From the IMG/VR virus record IMGVR_UViG_3300046008_000691, positions 1-30,652 of that record: a stretch of DNA of 30,652 nt. The stretch is one strand, 5' to 3'. How positions within the stretch are numbered: position 1 is the stretch's first letter; every line of letters starts with the position of its first letter. The notes beneath the pieces were generated by a model. The model worked only from the letters and a program-made list of their open reading frames with translations, searched no databases and had not been told where the DNA came from. This DNA comes from a virus. The position numbers and the translations under genes were made by a program. Below, in pieces: positions 7,790 through 15,531 of the stretch.

Positions 7790-9499
7790 ATGACCGCACC
7801 AACTACAATTTCGGAATTTAAGACACAATTTGCAACGAAAGCAAAAGAAAGCCTGTTGTCTGTTGATTTAAGCACAGCCACGACAGAACAGCTAATTACG
7901 CAAGGGGCAATTTTTAATCAATCGGTTAAGGTTGATGTTGATTATCCGTTATATACACACAATGATTTCTCTACCGATTTGAGCGATATTTATTCAACGG
8001 GCGGCGCAACTTTTATTAAGTCGGGCAACTGGGTTGATATTTCGAGCTTAGATACAGCGACAAAAGCTAATTTTGCAAGTGCTTTAACTGTCAATACAAA
8101 TCTAGCCGTCACTGATAGTGTAGCAACTGGATATTATTCAAATAACTGTATGCTGGACGGTATTTCACCTCCTGCAATCGTCGGAACAACACGCTGTATA
8201 GGTTTATCGTCAGCAGCAAATTCATCTGGTTGCTATTCAGCCACTATTAACGCAAGCGGGGTGCAAGTTATCAATAGTGGTCAAGTTGCTGGCTACACAT
8301 CAACAGCAGGAGCAAAAAGCGTTATAACATCAGACGGGACAAAATTTTGGCAGTGGACAGCGGCGAGCGCAACAGCATTTGGCGCATATTCATCAACTGA
8401 CGGCATCACTTGGACAGCCGAAACGCTAACAGGCTTACCAACATTTGCAGATTTAACTTCACTTCCGTTTTTTGGAAAAATAAGTACAGTCGTTGCGCCA
8501 ATTGGTGACGCAAATCAAAGCAGCAATGCACTATTTTCTTTGTATTGTGGCACAAGACATTTGTTAATTGGCACTGGCGCATCGTATTTAATCGCCGCAA
8601 CATCGACAAACGGGCTTGCGTGGACAGACGTAACAGCGTCAATGCTCGGCTCTACAACGGTTGCTAATGCCGCAAGCGCAATTAATTTTGTTTATAAAAA
8701 CGGCAATACAGTTGCCATTTTGCTTGATGGCGGTATTGGGCGATATACTACCGATGGTGGTGCTACATGGAGTGCTTGCACAGGTGTTCCCAATTTCGTC
8801 ATTGACCAACACGCTGTAAAAGCTGATGCCACCACACCAGCTAATCTTGTTATTTCGCACAATGGAAGCACAAACCTTTATGTGTCAAACGATAGTGGCG
8901 CAACGTGGACTAATAGAACAAATCCGTTAGGCAGTAACGTCGCCGTTACATCAATCAAAGGAGGGACGATTGTTGTCAGCAAAAACGGTGTAATTAAAAA
9001 ATCAACCGATAACGGCGCAACATGGTCCTCCGTTACGATTCCACAATCTATTGCCTCGTCAATAATCACGTCTGTTTATTGCGATGCCTATAGATGGTAC
9101 ATGGTTTCCAATTCGCAAATTGCCACATCGACAGATTTATCAACGTGGACACTTAGAACTATAAACAATCTAAATATTGCATTAGGCTTAATGAACGGCG
9201 TTTGTTCAATTGATGTAAACACGATTGTTATTTACGACTCGACAAAAATAGCAGTGTCATTAGATGGCGGCGTGACGTGGAATGTGATGTCAATTTTAAA
9301 TGTGGCAGTTAGCGGTCAACATAGATTATTACCAAATACAACAGGTACAAACTTAATCTTTAATGCTAATTCCTTGGGCTCTAATGGTAATCATACTATT
9401 GCAACAAAATCCGAACTGGCGAATGGCTTTAAACTCGCCAAAGTGACATTAATCGCTGCATCAAGCGCAGGTTTAGCCGCATTTTTGAGGATAGAATAA
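7790..9499 (+). CDS. Tail protein with Asp-box (BNR) beta-propeller, probable receptor-binding
   Basis: 569 aa. Seven Asp-box-like motifs (S/T-x-D-x-G-x-T-W) occur at about residues 200 (STDGITW), 272 (STNGLAW), 320 (TTDGGATW), 365 (SNDSGATW), 404 (STDNGATW), 446 (STDLSTW) and 489 (SLDGGVTW), spaced 39-72 residues. Such repeats build the blades of sialidase-like beta-propellers. The N-terminal 110 residues probably anchor it to the tail. No sialidase catalytic set was identified, so glycan binding is more likely than cleavage. The ribosome binding site is weak; translation may be coupled to the preceding gene. Confidence 0.72.
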   Translation: MTAPTTISEFKTQFATKAKESLLSVDLSTATTEQLITQGAIFNQSVKVDVDYPLYTHNDFSTDLSDIYSTGGATFIKSGNWVDISSLDTATKANFASALTVNTNLAVTDSVATGYYSNNCMLDGISPPAIVGTTRCIGLSSAANSSGCYSATINASGVQVINSGQVAGYTSTAGAKSVITSDGTKFWQWTAASATAFGAYSSTDGITWTAETLTGLPTFADLTSLPFFGKISTVVAPIGDANQSSNALFSLYCGTRHLLIGTGASYLIAATSTNGLAWTDVTASMLGSTTVANAASAINFVYKNGNTVAILLDGGIGRYTTDGGATWSACTGVPNFVIDQHAVKADATTPANLVISHNGSTNLYVSNDSGATWTNRTNPLGSNVAVTSIKGGTIVVSKNGVIKKSTDNGATWSSVTIPQSIASSIITSVYCDAYRWYMVSNSQIATSTDLSTWTLRTINNLNIALGLMNGVCSIDVNTIVIYDSTKIAVSLDGGVTWNVMSILNVAVSGQHRLLPNTTGTNLIFNANSLGSNGNHTIATKSELANGFKLAKVTLIAASSAGLAAFLRIE

Positions 9500-9912
9500 T
9501 GAATTATTTATTTGATGATTACGGACGTTTTGCGGGTACAAGTGACGCTGCTACAGAACGCAGTACAACGGTTGAACCGCACGAATTAACAAGTGACTAC
9601 AACTGGAATGACTACGCATGGGTTTATGTGCCAAACATCAACACCAGCCAAGCTATTGTAATTTCCAATCCTCCTGAGTTGATTTCAGAGCGAAAAATTA
9701 GCACGATTGATTTCAAATTGCGTTTTACCGCACAAGAGCGCGTTGCAATTTATGCAAGCACTGACGATTTTGTGATTGATTTTAGACAATTGCTTGATGA
9801 CCCACGATTGCAAAATGTTGATGTGCTATTACCGACAACAATTGATGCAATTGATTATTTGATTTCGCTTAATTTAATTGACTCGAATAGAAAAGATGAA
9901 ATTCTGGCTTAA
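9499..9912 (+). CDS. Small tail-associated protein (137 aa)
   Basis: Begins at the ATG overlapping the previous stop (TAATG). The C-terminal half (FKLRFTAQERVAIYASTDD, then DFRQLLDDPRLQNVDVLLP) matches a style common to short proteins encoded beside tail fibre genes in many phages, with no known function. Its N-terminus (MNYLFDDYGRFAG) is also typical of fibre-adjacent accessory proteins. No catalytic motif or membrane segment. It could be a fibre-assembly helper or a minor tail component. Confidence 0.65.
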   Translation: MNYLFDDYGRFAGTSDAATERSTTVEPHELTSDYNWNDYAWVYVPNINTSQAIVISNPPELISERKISTIDFKLRFTAQERVAIYASTDDFVIDFRQLLDDPRLQNVDVLLPTTIDAIDYLISLNLIDSNRKDEILA

Positions 9913-10216
9913 TGTTTTAGTCAGCCTTGACCAGTTAGCGAATACGTTAGCTGGCGGCAATCCTGACGTTACCGTTAGCGGGCATATCGGCTTGATGTCT
10001 GATAGAGAAATTTTCACGCATGGCAAGTGGGATAGACTTGCAAAGATGGTTGATAAAACCTTTGGTCCGATTGAATCAAATCATTGCGTTGAATCATTTT
10101 TAACAGATGATGATTTTGATTTAACCGAAAATTTTAACCGCGTTTTTGTTATCGCGTGCCTAGGCTGTGCCTTGCTCTACTTACCAATTCGGATTATTGC
10201 TTATGCCACTCGTTAA
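9896..10216 (+). CDS. Conserved small phage protein with C-terminal membrane helix (106 aa)
   Basis: The start at ATG 9896 is preferred over the TTG at 9878. The N-terminus (LVSLDQLANTLAGGNPDVT, then G-I-G) and a later NHC motif match a small protein family found near fibre or lysis genes in many phages, whose function I do not know. Residues about 84-103 (VIACLGCALLYLPIRII) form one likely membrane helix. A lysis-related role is possible because no holin was found, but nothing in the sequence shows it. Overlaps both neighbours. Confidence 0.65.
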   Translation: MKFWLNVLVSLDQLANTLAGGNPDVTVSGHIGLMSDREIFTHGKWDRLAKMVDKTFGPIESNHCVESFLTDDDFDLTENFNRVFVIACLGCALLYLPIRIIAYATR

Positions 10217-11753
10217 AATTCAAAATGCTGGTGCAATCGGCTTGAATCGTGACTTGTCCAATCATGAGTTACCACTAGGCGCGTGGACAGATTGCCAAAA
10301 CATCCGCTTTTTAGACGGTTACGCTTATCAATTCTTAGGACACGGTGAAGTTTATAATTCACCGTCTTTTGAGCCGCAACACGTTTTACCGTGCAACGTT
10401 GCTGGTGGTCGTTATTGGGTTTATTTAACACCGACTAAGGCGTTTGCAGTGACAAATAGCGCGGGCGTTTCAGTTCATACCGATATTACACACCTAACGC
10501 CACGCACGGGCGTGACAAACCAGTGGACGAGTACACTTTTATCAGGCGTGCCGATTGTGAACGCGGGTGATACGACTGCACCAATGGCATGGAGCTTATC
10601 GCTAGACGCAAAGTTTGTTGATTTGGCAAACTGGCAAGCGGGTTGCTCGTGCAAATCGTTACGCGCATTCAAGAATTTTTTGATTGCATTGAACATCACA
10701 AAAAGCGGCACGTCCTATCCTTACATGGTCAAGTGGTCACATCCTGCCGACCCTGGCGGATTACCGTCATCTTGGAATGAAGCGGATGCAACGAAACAAG
10801 CAGGTGAAGCCGATATAGCCGAAGGTTACGACCCGATAGTGGACGGGATGCAATTACGCGATTCGTTCATTATTTACAAAGAGCAGTCAGTATGGCGGAT
10901 GGATTTTGTCGGTGGTAATTACATTTTCAAATTCACAAAAGTGTTAGGCAAGTCTGGCGCGATGAATCGGAACTGTATTGCTGACATCGACGGCTATCAT
11001 GTGGTTTTAACCAATAACGACATCATTATTCATGACGGCAATCAGGCAGATTCAGTGCTTGATAAAGTGACGCGACGTTGGCTATTTCAAAATATCGACG
11101 TAAATAATTATGGCAAATGTTTTGTGTTTGCTAATCCGTTTTTCAATGAAGTTTATATTTGTTATCCGCAAATAGGTTCATCGTCATGTGACAAGGCAAT
11201 CGTTTATAATTACAAAGACAAAACCGTTTCGGCGCGTGATTTGCCAAATTTAAACCATGCCGCGTATGGCAGTGTTGATAATGGCTTGACGGGTAATTGG
11301 TCGCAAGATTCAGCACCATGGGATTCTGATTTGTCATTGTGGGACGGCGGCGATTTTGTCCCGTCATCAGCGCGGATTATTTCGGGAAGTGCCAATACAA
11401 AACTTTATATGCTCGATGCGTCCAGCTCGTTTGATGGTGTAATTCCAAACGCTTATTTAGAGCGACGCGGATTATCTTTCGATATGCCCGAAGCAATGAA
11501 GTTGGTAAAAGGTATTCGTCCACGCATTCAAGGTGGCACAGGTGAAACGGTACAAATTCAAGTGGGTTCACAAACTGACCCTTTTACCGAACCACAATGG
11601 GGAAGTGTTATGAATCATGTTATTGGTCAAACGATTGCAAACGACTGTCTGGTTCAAGGTCGGTATATTGCAATCAGATTTTCAACGGGAACGGCTTTTC
11701 AGTGGCGGCTAGATTCACTGGACATTGACGTTCAACAATCAGGAAATTGGTAA
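10203..11753 (+). CDS. Large tail hub/nozzle-type protein (516 aa)
   Basis: The start at ATG 10203 (MPLVKIQNAGAIGLNRDLS) is chosen over an upstream in-frame ATG at 10167 because it gives a short overlap with the previous gene and the usual N-terminus. The protein is rich in beta strands and aromatic residues, and the segments LPLGAWTDCQNIRFLDGYA and DGMQLRDSFIIYKEQSVWRM are typical of the large tail protein found in this position in P22-like podoviruses, corresponding to the gp10-type hub or nozzle that plugs the DNA channel. The stop overlaps the next start. The structural assignment is by family resemblance and gene order. Confidence 0.72.
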   Translation: MPLVKIQNAGAIGLNRDLSNHELPLGAWTDCQNIRFLDGYAYQFLGHGEVYNSPSFEPQHVLPCNVAGGRYWVYLTPTKAFAVTNSAGVSVHTDITHLTPRTGVTNQWTSTLLSGVPIVNAGDTTAPMAWSLSLDAKFVDLANWQAGCSCKSLRAFKNFLIALNITKSGTSYPYMVKWSHPADPGGLPSSWNEADATKQAGEADIAEGYDPIVDGMQLRDSFIIYKEQSVWRMDFVGGNYIFKFTKVLGKSGAMNRNCIADIDGYHVVLTNNDIIIHDGNQADSVLDKVTRRWLFQNIDVNNYGKCFVFANPFFNEVYICYPQIGSSSCDKAIVYNYKDKTVSARDLPNLNHAAYGSVDNGLTGNWSQDSAPWDSDLSLWDGGDFVPSSARIISGSANTKLYMLDASSSFDGVIPNAYLERRGLSFDMPEAMKLVKGIRPRIQGGTGETVQIQVGSQTDPFTEPQWGSVMNHVIGQTIANDCLVQGRYIAIRFSTGTAFQWRLDSLDIDVQQSGNW

Positions 11754-11905
11754 TGGCTGGGTTACTAGATTATTTAAACGAACAAAAAGAATCGGCAATG
11801 AAAGACTATACTGGATTGCTTGGAGCGTACCCAAACGCAAACAAGGCTTTAGGATTGCTTTTTTCTCAGATTGAAAATAATTTTCAGCCCGTTAGGTGTC
11901 GATAG
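11753..11905 (+). CDS. N-terminal part of a split small phage protein (50 aa)
   Basis: ATG overlaps the tail-hub stop (TAATG). The peptide starts MAGLLDYLNEQKES and ends at TAG 11903-11905. The opening resembles N-termini of phage internal or ejection proteins (compare MAGLLNFFEGMDKK at 16168). The reading continues sensibly only after a -1 shift near 11896, into the ORF that ends at 12051. Either this is a gene broken by an indel, two coupled small genes, or a frameshifted product. Confidence 0.5.
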   Translation: MAGLLDYLNEQKESAMKDYTGLLGAYPNANKALGLLFSQIENNFQPVRCR

Positions 11906-12051
11906 AAGACATGAAGGAAGATGCCTCTAAAAAAGCTCTTTCTTTAGCTGTCGATATAGGTCCACTTCGAGTAGCACGTCACGCGGGTTCTTTTTTGGAG
12001 AATCTATTAAAGGAAGCAACGAAAGAAGAAGTAAATAATGCAAGCAAATAA
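11896..12051 (+). CDS. C-terminal part of the split small protein (51 aa from GTG)
   Basis: Open from GTG 11896 (in-frame TAG just before it) to TAA 12049-12051. It contains KALSLAVDIGPLRVARHAGS, which has the look of a conserved phage segment, and a Lys/Glu-rich helix at the end. There is no usable ribosome binding site before the GTG or the ATG at 11911, which argues for an original fusion with the preceding ORF. It overlaps the next gene by 14 bases. Confidence 0.45.
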   Translation: MSIEDMKEDASKKALSLAVDIGPLRVARHAGSFLENLLKEATKEEVNNASK

Positions 12052-12310
12052 CAGCAACAGCGTTTTTTATTCTCCAGCACCTGTTCCGCTCAACACAGCG
12101 GATTTACCGCGCTATTTACAAAATGAATTTCAAGCGATTCAAAACGCGATTATGCAACTCGCAGCAGGTCATATTGATGTAACAAATGTTGCACCAGAAA
12201 AACCGCGAGAAGGTGATATTCGGTTAGCTGACGGGGTTAATTTCAACCCAACTGGCTTAGGCCAGCGTTTTGTCGGTTATCGCGGTGGCGCGTGGGTGGA
12301 TTTAGGATGA
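12038..12310 (+). CDS. Short tail-associated protein (90 aa)
   Basis: A 90-residue protein starting MQANNSNSVFYSPAP. It contains LPRYLQNEFQAIQNAIMQLA, a pattern common in short phage tail proteins located just ahead of the GNAT-like gene, then a glycine-rich C-terminal half (GQRFVGYRGGAWVDLG) resembling a small beta structure. A plausible weak ribosome binding site is AAGAAGAAG. The stop overlaps the next start (ATGA). Function unknown; position suggests a minor tail component. Confidence 0.65.
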   Translation: MQANNSNSVFYSPAPVPLNTADLPRYLQNEFQAIQNAIMQLAAGHIDVTNVAPEKPREGDIRLADGVNFNPTGLGQRFVGYRGGAWVDLG

Positions 12311-12735
12311 TGCAAATATATAAAGTTCCAAAAAACGATGTCGGTTTATATTGGTTTCAAATGCGCGACTTTTTAGACGACGCACTCAAAAAATATAATT
12401 GGCATCATCGCTTCCCACTAGATATGTTGCCCATAAAGTTAATGCAGGGCGATTACCAATCATTTTTGATTTACGACAATGCTACCAAAGTAGTTCTAGG
12501 TGCTTTAGTTACCGAAGTTATTAGCTATCCGCTTGGCGACGCGCTAAATATCTTTTTGCTAGGCGGGAATGAGATGCAAAAATGGGTTAGCGAATTGGAT
12601 ATATCGCTCACATTATACGCAAAAGAAATCGGCGCAAAATGGATTGATACAGGAACTAGACGGGGAATAGGTAAATTGTATTATCCAGCTATCGGATATA
12701 AAGAAATACAGACAAGCTACACAAAAGAAATCTAA
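12307..12735 (+). CDS. GNAT-like phage protein (142 aa)
   Basis: The start at 12307 (MMQIYKVPKNDVG) overlaps the previous stop as ATGA. The arrangement resembles GNAT acyltransferase-like phage proteins: a central segment YDNATKVVLGALVTEVISYP, a LNIFLLGG strand and the C-terminal part YAKEIGAKWIDTGTRRGIGK followed by LYYPAIGYK. Such proteins occur at the start of ejection-protein clusters, and T7 gp13 is a known GNAT-like virion protein. The acetyl-CoA loop (Q/RxxGxG/A) is not clearly intact, so it may be structural and not enzymatic. Confidence 0.6.
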   Translation: MMQIYKVPKNDVGLYWFQMRDFLDDALKKYNWHHRFPLDMLPIKLMQGDYQSFLIYDNATKVVLGALVTEVISYPLGDALNIFLLGGNEMQKWVSELDISLTLYAKEIGAKWIDTGTRRGIGKLYYPAIGYKEIQTSYTKEI

Positions 12736-12747
12736 CAAAAACAACTA

Positions 12748-12762
12748 ACGTCGTGATGACGT
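12748..12762 (+). promoter_or_regulatory. TGA-loop hairpin ahead of the 789-aa virion gene
   Basis: ACGTC GTGAT GACGT, a perfect 5-bp stem with the same GTGAT loop as the portal-leader hairpin but different arms. It is followed directly by AAGGAAAAATAAAATG, containing the ribosome binding site. Confidence 0.62.
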
Positions 12763-12775
12763 AAGGAAAAATAAA

Positions 12776-15145
12776 ATGAGCAAGGGCGGCGGTTCTAGCA
12801 ACACTACATCGACAGTAAAGCCAGACAAGGCTACGCGCGAACAACAGTCGGACGTTCGTCGTTATTACAACGACCACTTTACCGAAGAACAACAGGTAGA
12901 TACGGGCAAAAAAGATAAAAAAGGCAACCCGATTTACAAAACAAAACGGGTAATGAAAACGGATTTATCGCCCGAATTAGAAGCACTCAATAAGCAATAC
13001 GGTTTAAATTTAAGCGGTCGTCAAGATTTGCTCGATTATCAGTTTAATAATGCCACGTCGCTTTCTGACTTAATTAGCTCAGGCAAATTCGATTCAAATT
13101 TTGACCCGATTGAAAACGTTGGCGCACCAGAAAACTCAAATTACATCAACGCGTCAGTAGACGACGCGGGTAGTGCGGCAGGTGCAAAATATACTAATGC
13201 AGACGTAACAACACTCCCAGACTATCAAGCCGCCTCTGCTGCACAGTCAGCGGATTACCAAGCGGCAACACTTAGCGAAATAGCGGACTACGAGGCGGCA
13301 ACTGCACAAACAACACCGTACCAAGCGGCAATCGGCGGCACGGTTTCACCGTACCAAGCGGCAATCGGCGGCACGGTTTCACCGTACCAAGCGGCAACGC
13401 CTAGCGAAATAGCGTCTTATCAAGCGGCAACGCCCAGCGAAATAGCGGATTACCAAGCGGTAAACGCACAAACAACACCGCAGTATAAAAATGCAATTGC
13501 TCAACTTTCGCCAGAATATCAAGGCGCAAACACATCATTAAGTGATTTGACAGCCTCGCGTCAATCAATGGGGGAAGTTGACCCAACAACATCGTTACAG
13601 AAATTGCTTGGCGGCAAAATTGACAACCCTTATTTATCATCAATAAACCAAGCCAACATTAATCAGTCGATGCAAGGCTATAACGATATGCTTCAAAACT
13701 TGACGCAATCGACGATGCCACAAATTGGAAGTGATGCCTTTGCGGCTGGTCAATACGGAGGCTCGCGTCAAGGAATCGCGCAAGGTTTAGCATTACAACA
13801 AGCCGAAAGAAACGCGCGTGATTTAACGCAGTCAAATGTTGATTCTGGTAATCAATTATTTGGTCAAGCGTACCAAAACGCACAACAAAATATGTATGGT
13901 ACGGCAAACAGTTTGAACCAGTTAGCAGGTCAAAACGCGCAATTTAACGCAAGCGCATTAAACCAAGGCTCGCAATTTAACGCGGGTAATGAGTTGCAAC
14001 GCGGCTTATACGACACAAGCCAAGCAAACAATATGGCGCAGTTCAACGCAAATAATCAGTTGCAAAGCGACCAATACAACGCAGGACAAGTAAATAATAT
14101 CGCGCAACTCAACGCGAATAATCAGCTACAAAATCAGCAGTTTGGCACGTCGCAACTAAACAACCTGTCACAATTTAATGCTGGTAATCAATTGCAAAAT
14201 CAGCAGTTCGGCACGTCGCAACTAAATAACCTGTCACAATTTAACGCGAATAATCAACTTCAAAACCAGCAGTTTGACACATCGCAACTCAATAACTTGG
14301 CGCAATTCAACGCGGGTAATCAGTTGCAAAATCAGCAATTCGACACATCGCAGTTCAATAATTTAGCGCAACTCAACGCGAATAACCAATTGCAAAGCGA
14401 CCAATTTAGTATGTCGCAAATCAATGATATAGCTAAACTCAATGCAAATAACCAGCTACAAAACAGCCAATTTTCCACTGGACAAGCAAATAACATGTCG
14501 CAGTTCAATGCGGGTAATCAGATGGCAAACACGCAATTTAACGCAGGGCAAGCAAACAACATAGCGCAAACCAACGCAAATAATCAGCTACAAAGTGACC
14601 AGTTTAGTGCTAATGCTGAAAATACGATAAATCTCGCTAATACACAGAACCAAGCCAACATAGGGCAGTTCAACGCAGGACAAGCGAATAATATGTCCCA
14701 ATTCAACACGGGACAAACGAATAATATGTCCCAGTTCAACGCGGGTAATCAGTTGCAAAACAATCAGTTCAACGTCGGCAACGATATGACTACTGACCAA
14801 TTTAATGCCAATCTAGGCTTGCAAAACAACACGCAACAAGCAGGTCAAAATACGCAGAATTTGCAAAACGCATTAACTGGCGTTAGCACGGGTCAAACCG
14901 CACTAACGAATCTAACGGCTGGACAGGATGCGAACTATCAAAGCCAACTTGGATTAACGAACTTTAAAGATGCTAGAACGATTGAAAATTTAGGCATTCT
15001 CGGTCAGACGGCTAATCTGCAAACAGGGCAATCGTCATCTACTTACGGTGGTGGCGGTGGACTTGGTCAGCTAGCTGGACAGCTTGGCGGAACGGCATTA
15101 TCAGGAATGGCACTTTACAACATGGTTGGACCATCGGCGTTATGA
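12776..15145 (+). CDS. Asn/Gln-rich repeat protein, probable ejection or internal virion protein (789 aa)
   Basis: The protein has a charged N-terminal domain (1-130), an array of 11-residue units of the YQAATPSEIAD type (about 150-258), a central domain (about 260-388), a long array of 11-residue units alternating between QFNANNQLQNQ and QFGTSQLNNLS types (about 389-685), and a Gly-rich tail (GGGGGLGQL). Eleven-residue periodicity fits three helical turns per repeat, as in right-handed coiled coils. Gene order at the head of the ejection block suggests it is released with DNA at infection. AAGG is the ribosome binding site. Its enzymatic activity, if any, is unknown. Confidence 0.75.
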   Translation: MSKGGGSSNTTSTVKPDKATREQQSDVRRYYNDHFTEEQQVDTGKKDKKGNPIYKTKRVMKTDLSPELEALNKQYGLNLSGRQDLLDYQFNNATSLSDLISSGKFDSNFDPIENVGAPENSNYINASVDDAGSAAGAKYTNADVTTLPDYQAASAAQSADYQAATLSEIADYEAATAQTTPYQAAIGGTVSPYQAAIGGTVSPYQAATPSEIASYQAATPSEIADYQAVNAQTTPQYKNAIAQLSPEYQGANTSLSDLTASRQSMGEVDPTTSLQKLLGGKIDNPYLSSINQANINQSMQGYNDMLQNLTQSTMPQIGSDAFAAGQYGGSRQGIAQGLALQQAERNARDLTQSNVDSGNQLFGQAYQNAQQNMYGTANSLNQLAGQNAQFNASALNQGSQFNAGNELQRGLYDTSQANNMAQFNANNQLQSDQYNAGQVNNIAQLNANNQLQNQQFGTSQLNNLSQFNAGNQLQNQQFGTSQLNNLSQFNANNQLQNQQFDTSQLNNLAQFNAGNQLQNQQFDTSQFNNLAQLNANNQLQSDQFSMSQINDIAKLNANNQLQNSQFSTGQANNMSQFNAGNQMANTQFNAGQANNIAQTNANNQLQSDQFSANAENTINLANTQNQANIGQFNAGQANNMSQFNTGQTNNMSQFNAGNQLQNNQFNVGNDMTTDQFNANLGLQNNTQQAGQNTQNLQNALTGVSTGQTALTNLTAGQDANYQSQLGLTNFKDARTIENLGILGQTANLQTGQSSSTYGGGGGLGQLAGQLGGTALSGMALYNMVGPSAL
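13223..13549 (+). repeat. Tandem 33-bp coding repeats (YQAA-type, about ten units)
   Basis: Ten consecutive units of 11 residues (one of 10) begin with Tyr-Gln-Ala-Ala or a variant. Two units, 13319-13351 and 13352-13384, are identical at DNA level, which suggests recent duplication by slippage or recombination. In frame with the gene and so not a CRISPR array. Confidence 0.85.
13940..14830 (+). repeat. Tandem 33-bp coding repeats arranged as 66-bp pairs (Asn/Gln-rich)
   Basis: About 27 successive 11-residue units, most beginning Gln-Phe or Gln-Leu-Asn-Ala, often as a two-unit pair of 22 residues. Units with strong DNA similarity lie around 14130-14330. The reading frame is unbroken throughout. 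Confidence 0.85.
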
Positions 15146-15531
15146 ACGAAATCCAAAACATAGAGAATTTCATCAGCGTTATGCCAGACGTGATAACCGA
15201 CTTTGACGTTGAACATTATCAAATCGACGGCGTTTATGTTCGGTCGTTGTTTATTCCTAAAGATATGGTTTTGACTGGAAAAATTCATAATCACGAACAC
15301 ATTGCCATTTTGGCGCAAGGGACAATCCGCGTGCATAACGGTGAAGGATTTAAAGAAATTTCTGCACCTTGCACATGGATAGAAAAAGCAGGTGTTAAGC
15401 GGCTGGGTTACGCGCTCACAGATTGCACGTTTATCAACGTGATTCGCACCGACTTAAAAGATATTGCAGACATCGAAAACGAGGCGGTATCGAACACATT
15501 TGAAGAATTTGAACAACGGAGAATCGCATGA
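15142..15531 (+). CDS. Small cupin-fold phage protein (129 aa)
   Basis: Starts at ATG overlapping the previous stop (ATGA). Residues 47-60 (GKIHNHEHIAILAQG region) carry three histidines, H49, H51 and H53, spaced as in the first cupin motif, followed by Gly turns and PCTWIEKAGVKRLGYAL, the second-half strand pattern. A metal-binding beta-barrel is likely. It sits among ejection proteins, where similar small cupins occur in related phages; the role there is not established. The last residues are acidic and the stop overlaps the next ATG. Confidence 0.65.
   Translation: MNEIQNIENFISVMPDVITDFDVEHYQIDGVYVRSLFIPKDMVLTGKIHNHEHIAILAQGTIRVHNGEGFKEISAPCTWIEKAGVKRLGYALTDCTFINVIRTDLKDIADIENEAVSNTFEEFEQRRIA

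Noticed and set aside
7344-9499. Diversity-generating retroelement target
   Set aside because: No reverse transcriptase frame or template repeat is visible in the window, and the tail protein end has no adenine-biased variable block that I can see.
13223-14830. CRISPR array
   Set aside because: The repeats are in frame, have no spacers, and code for 11-residue protein units, so they belong to the virion protein.
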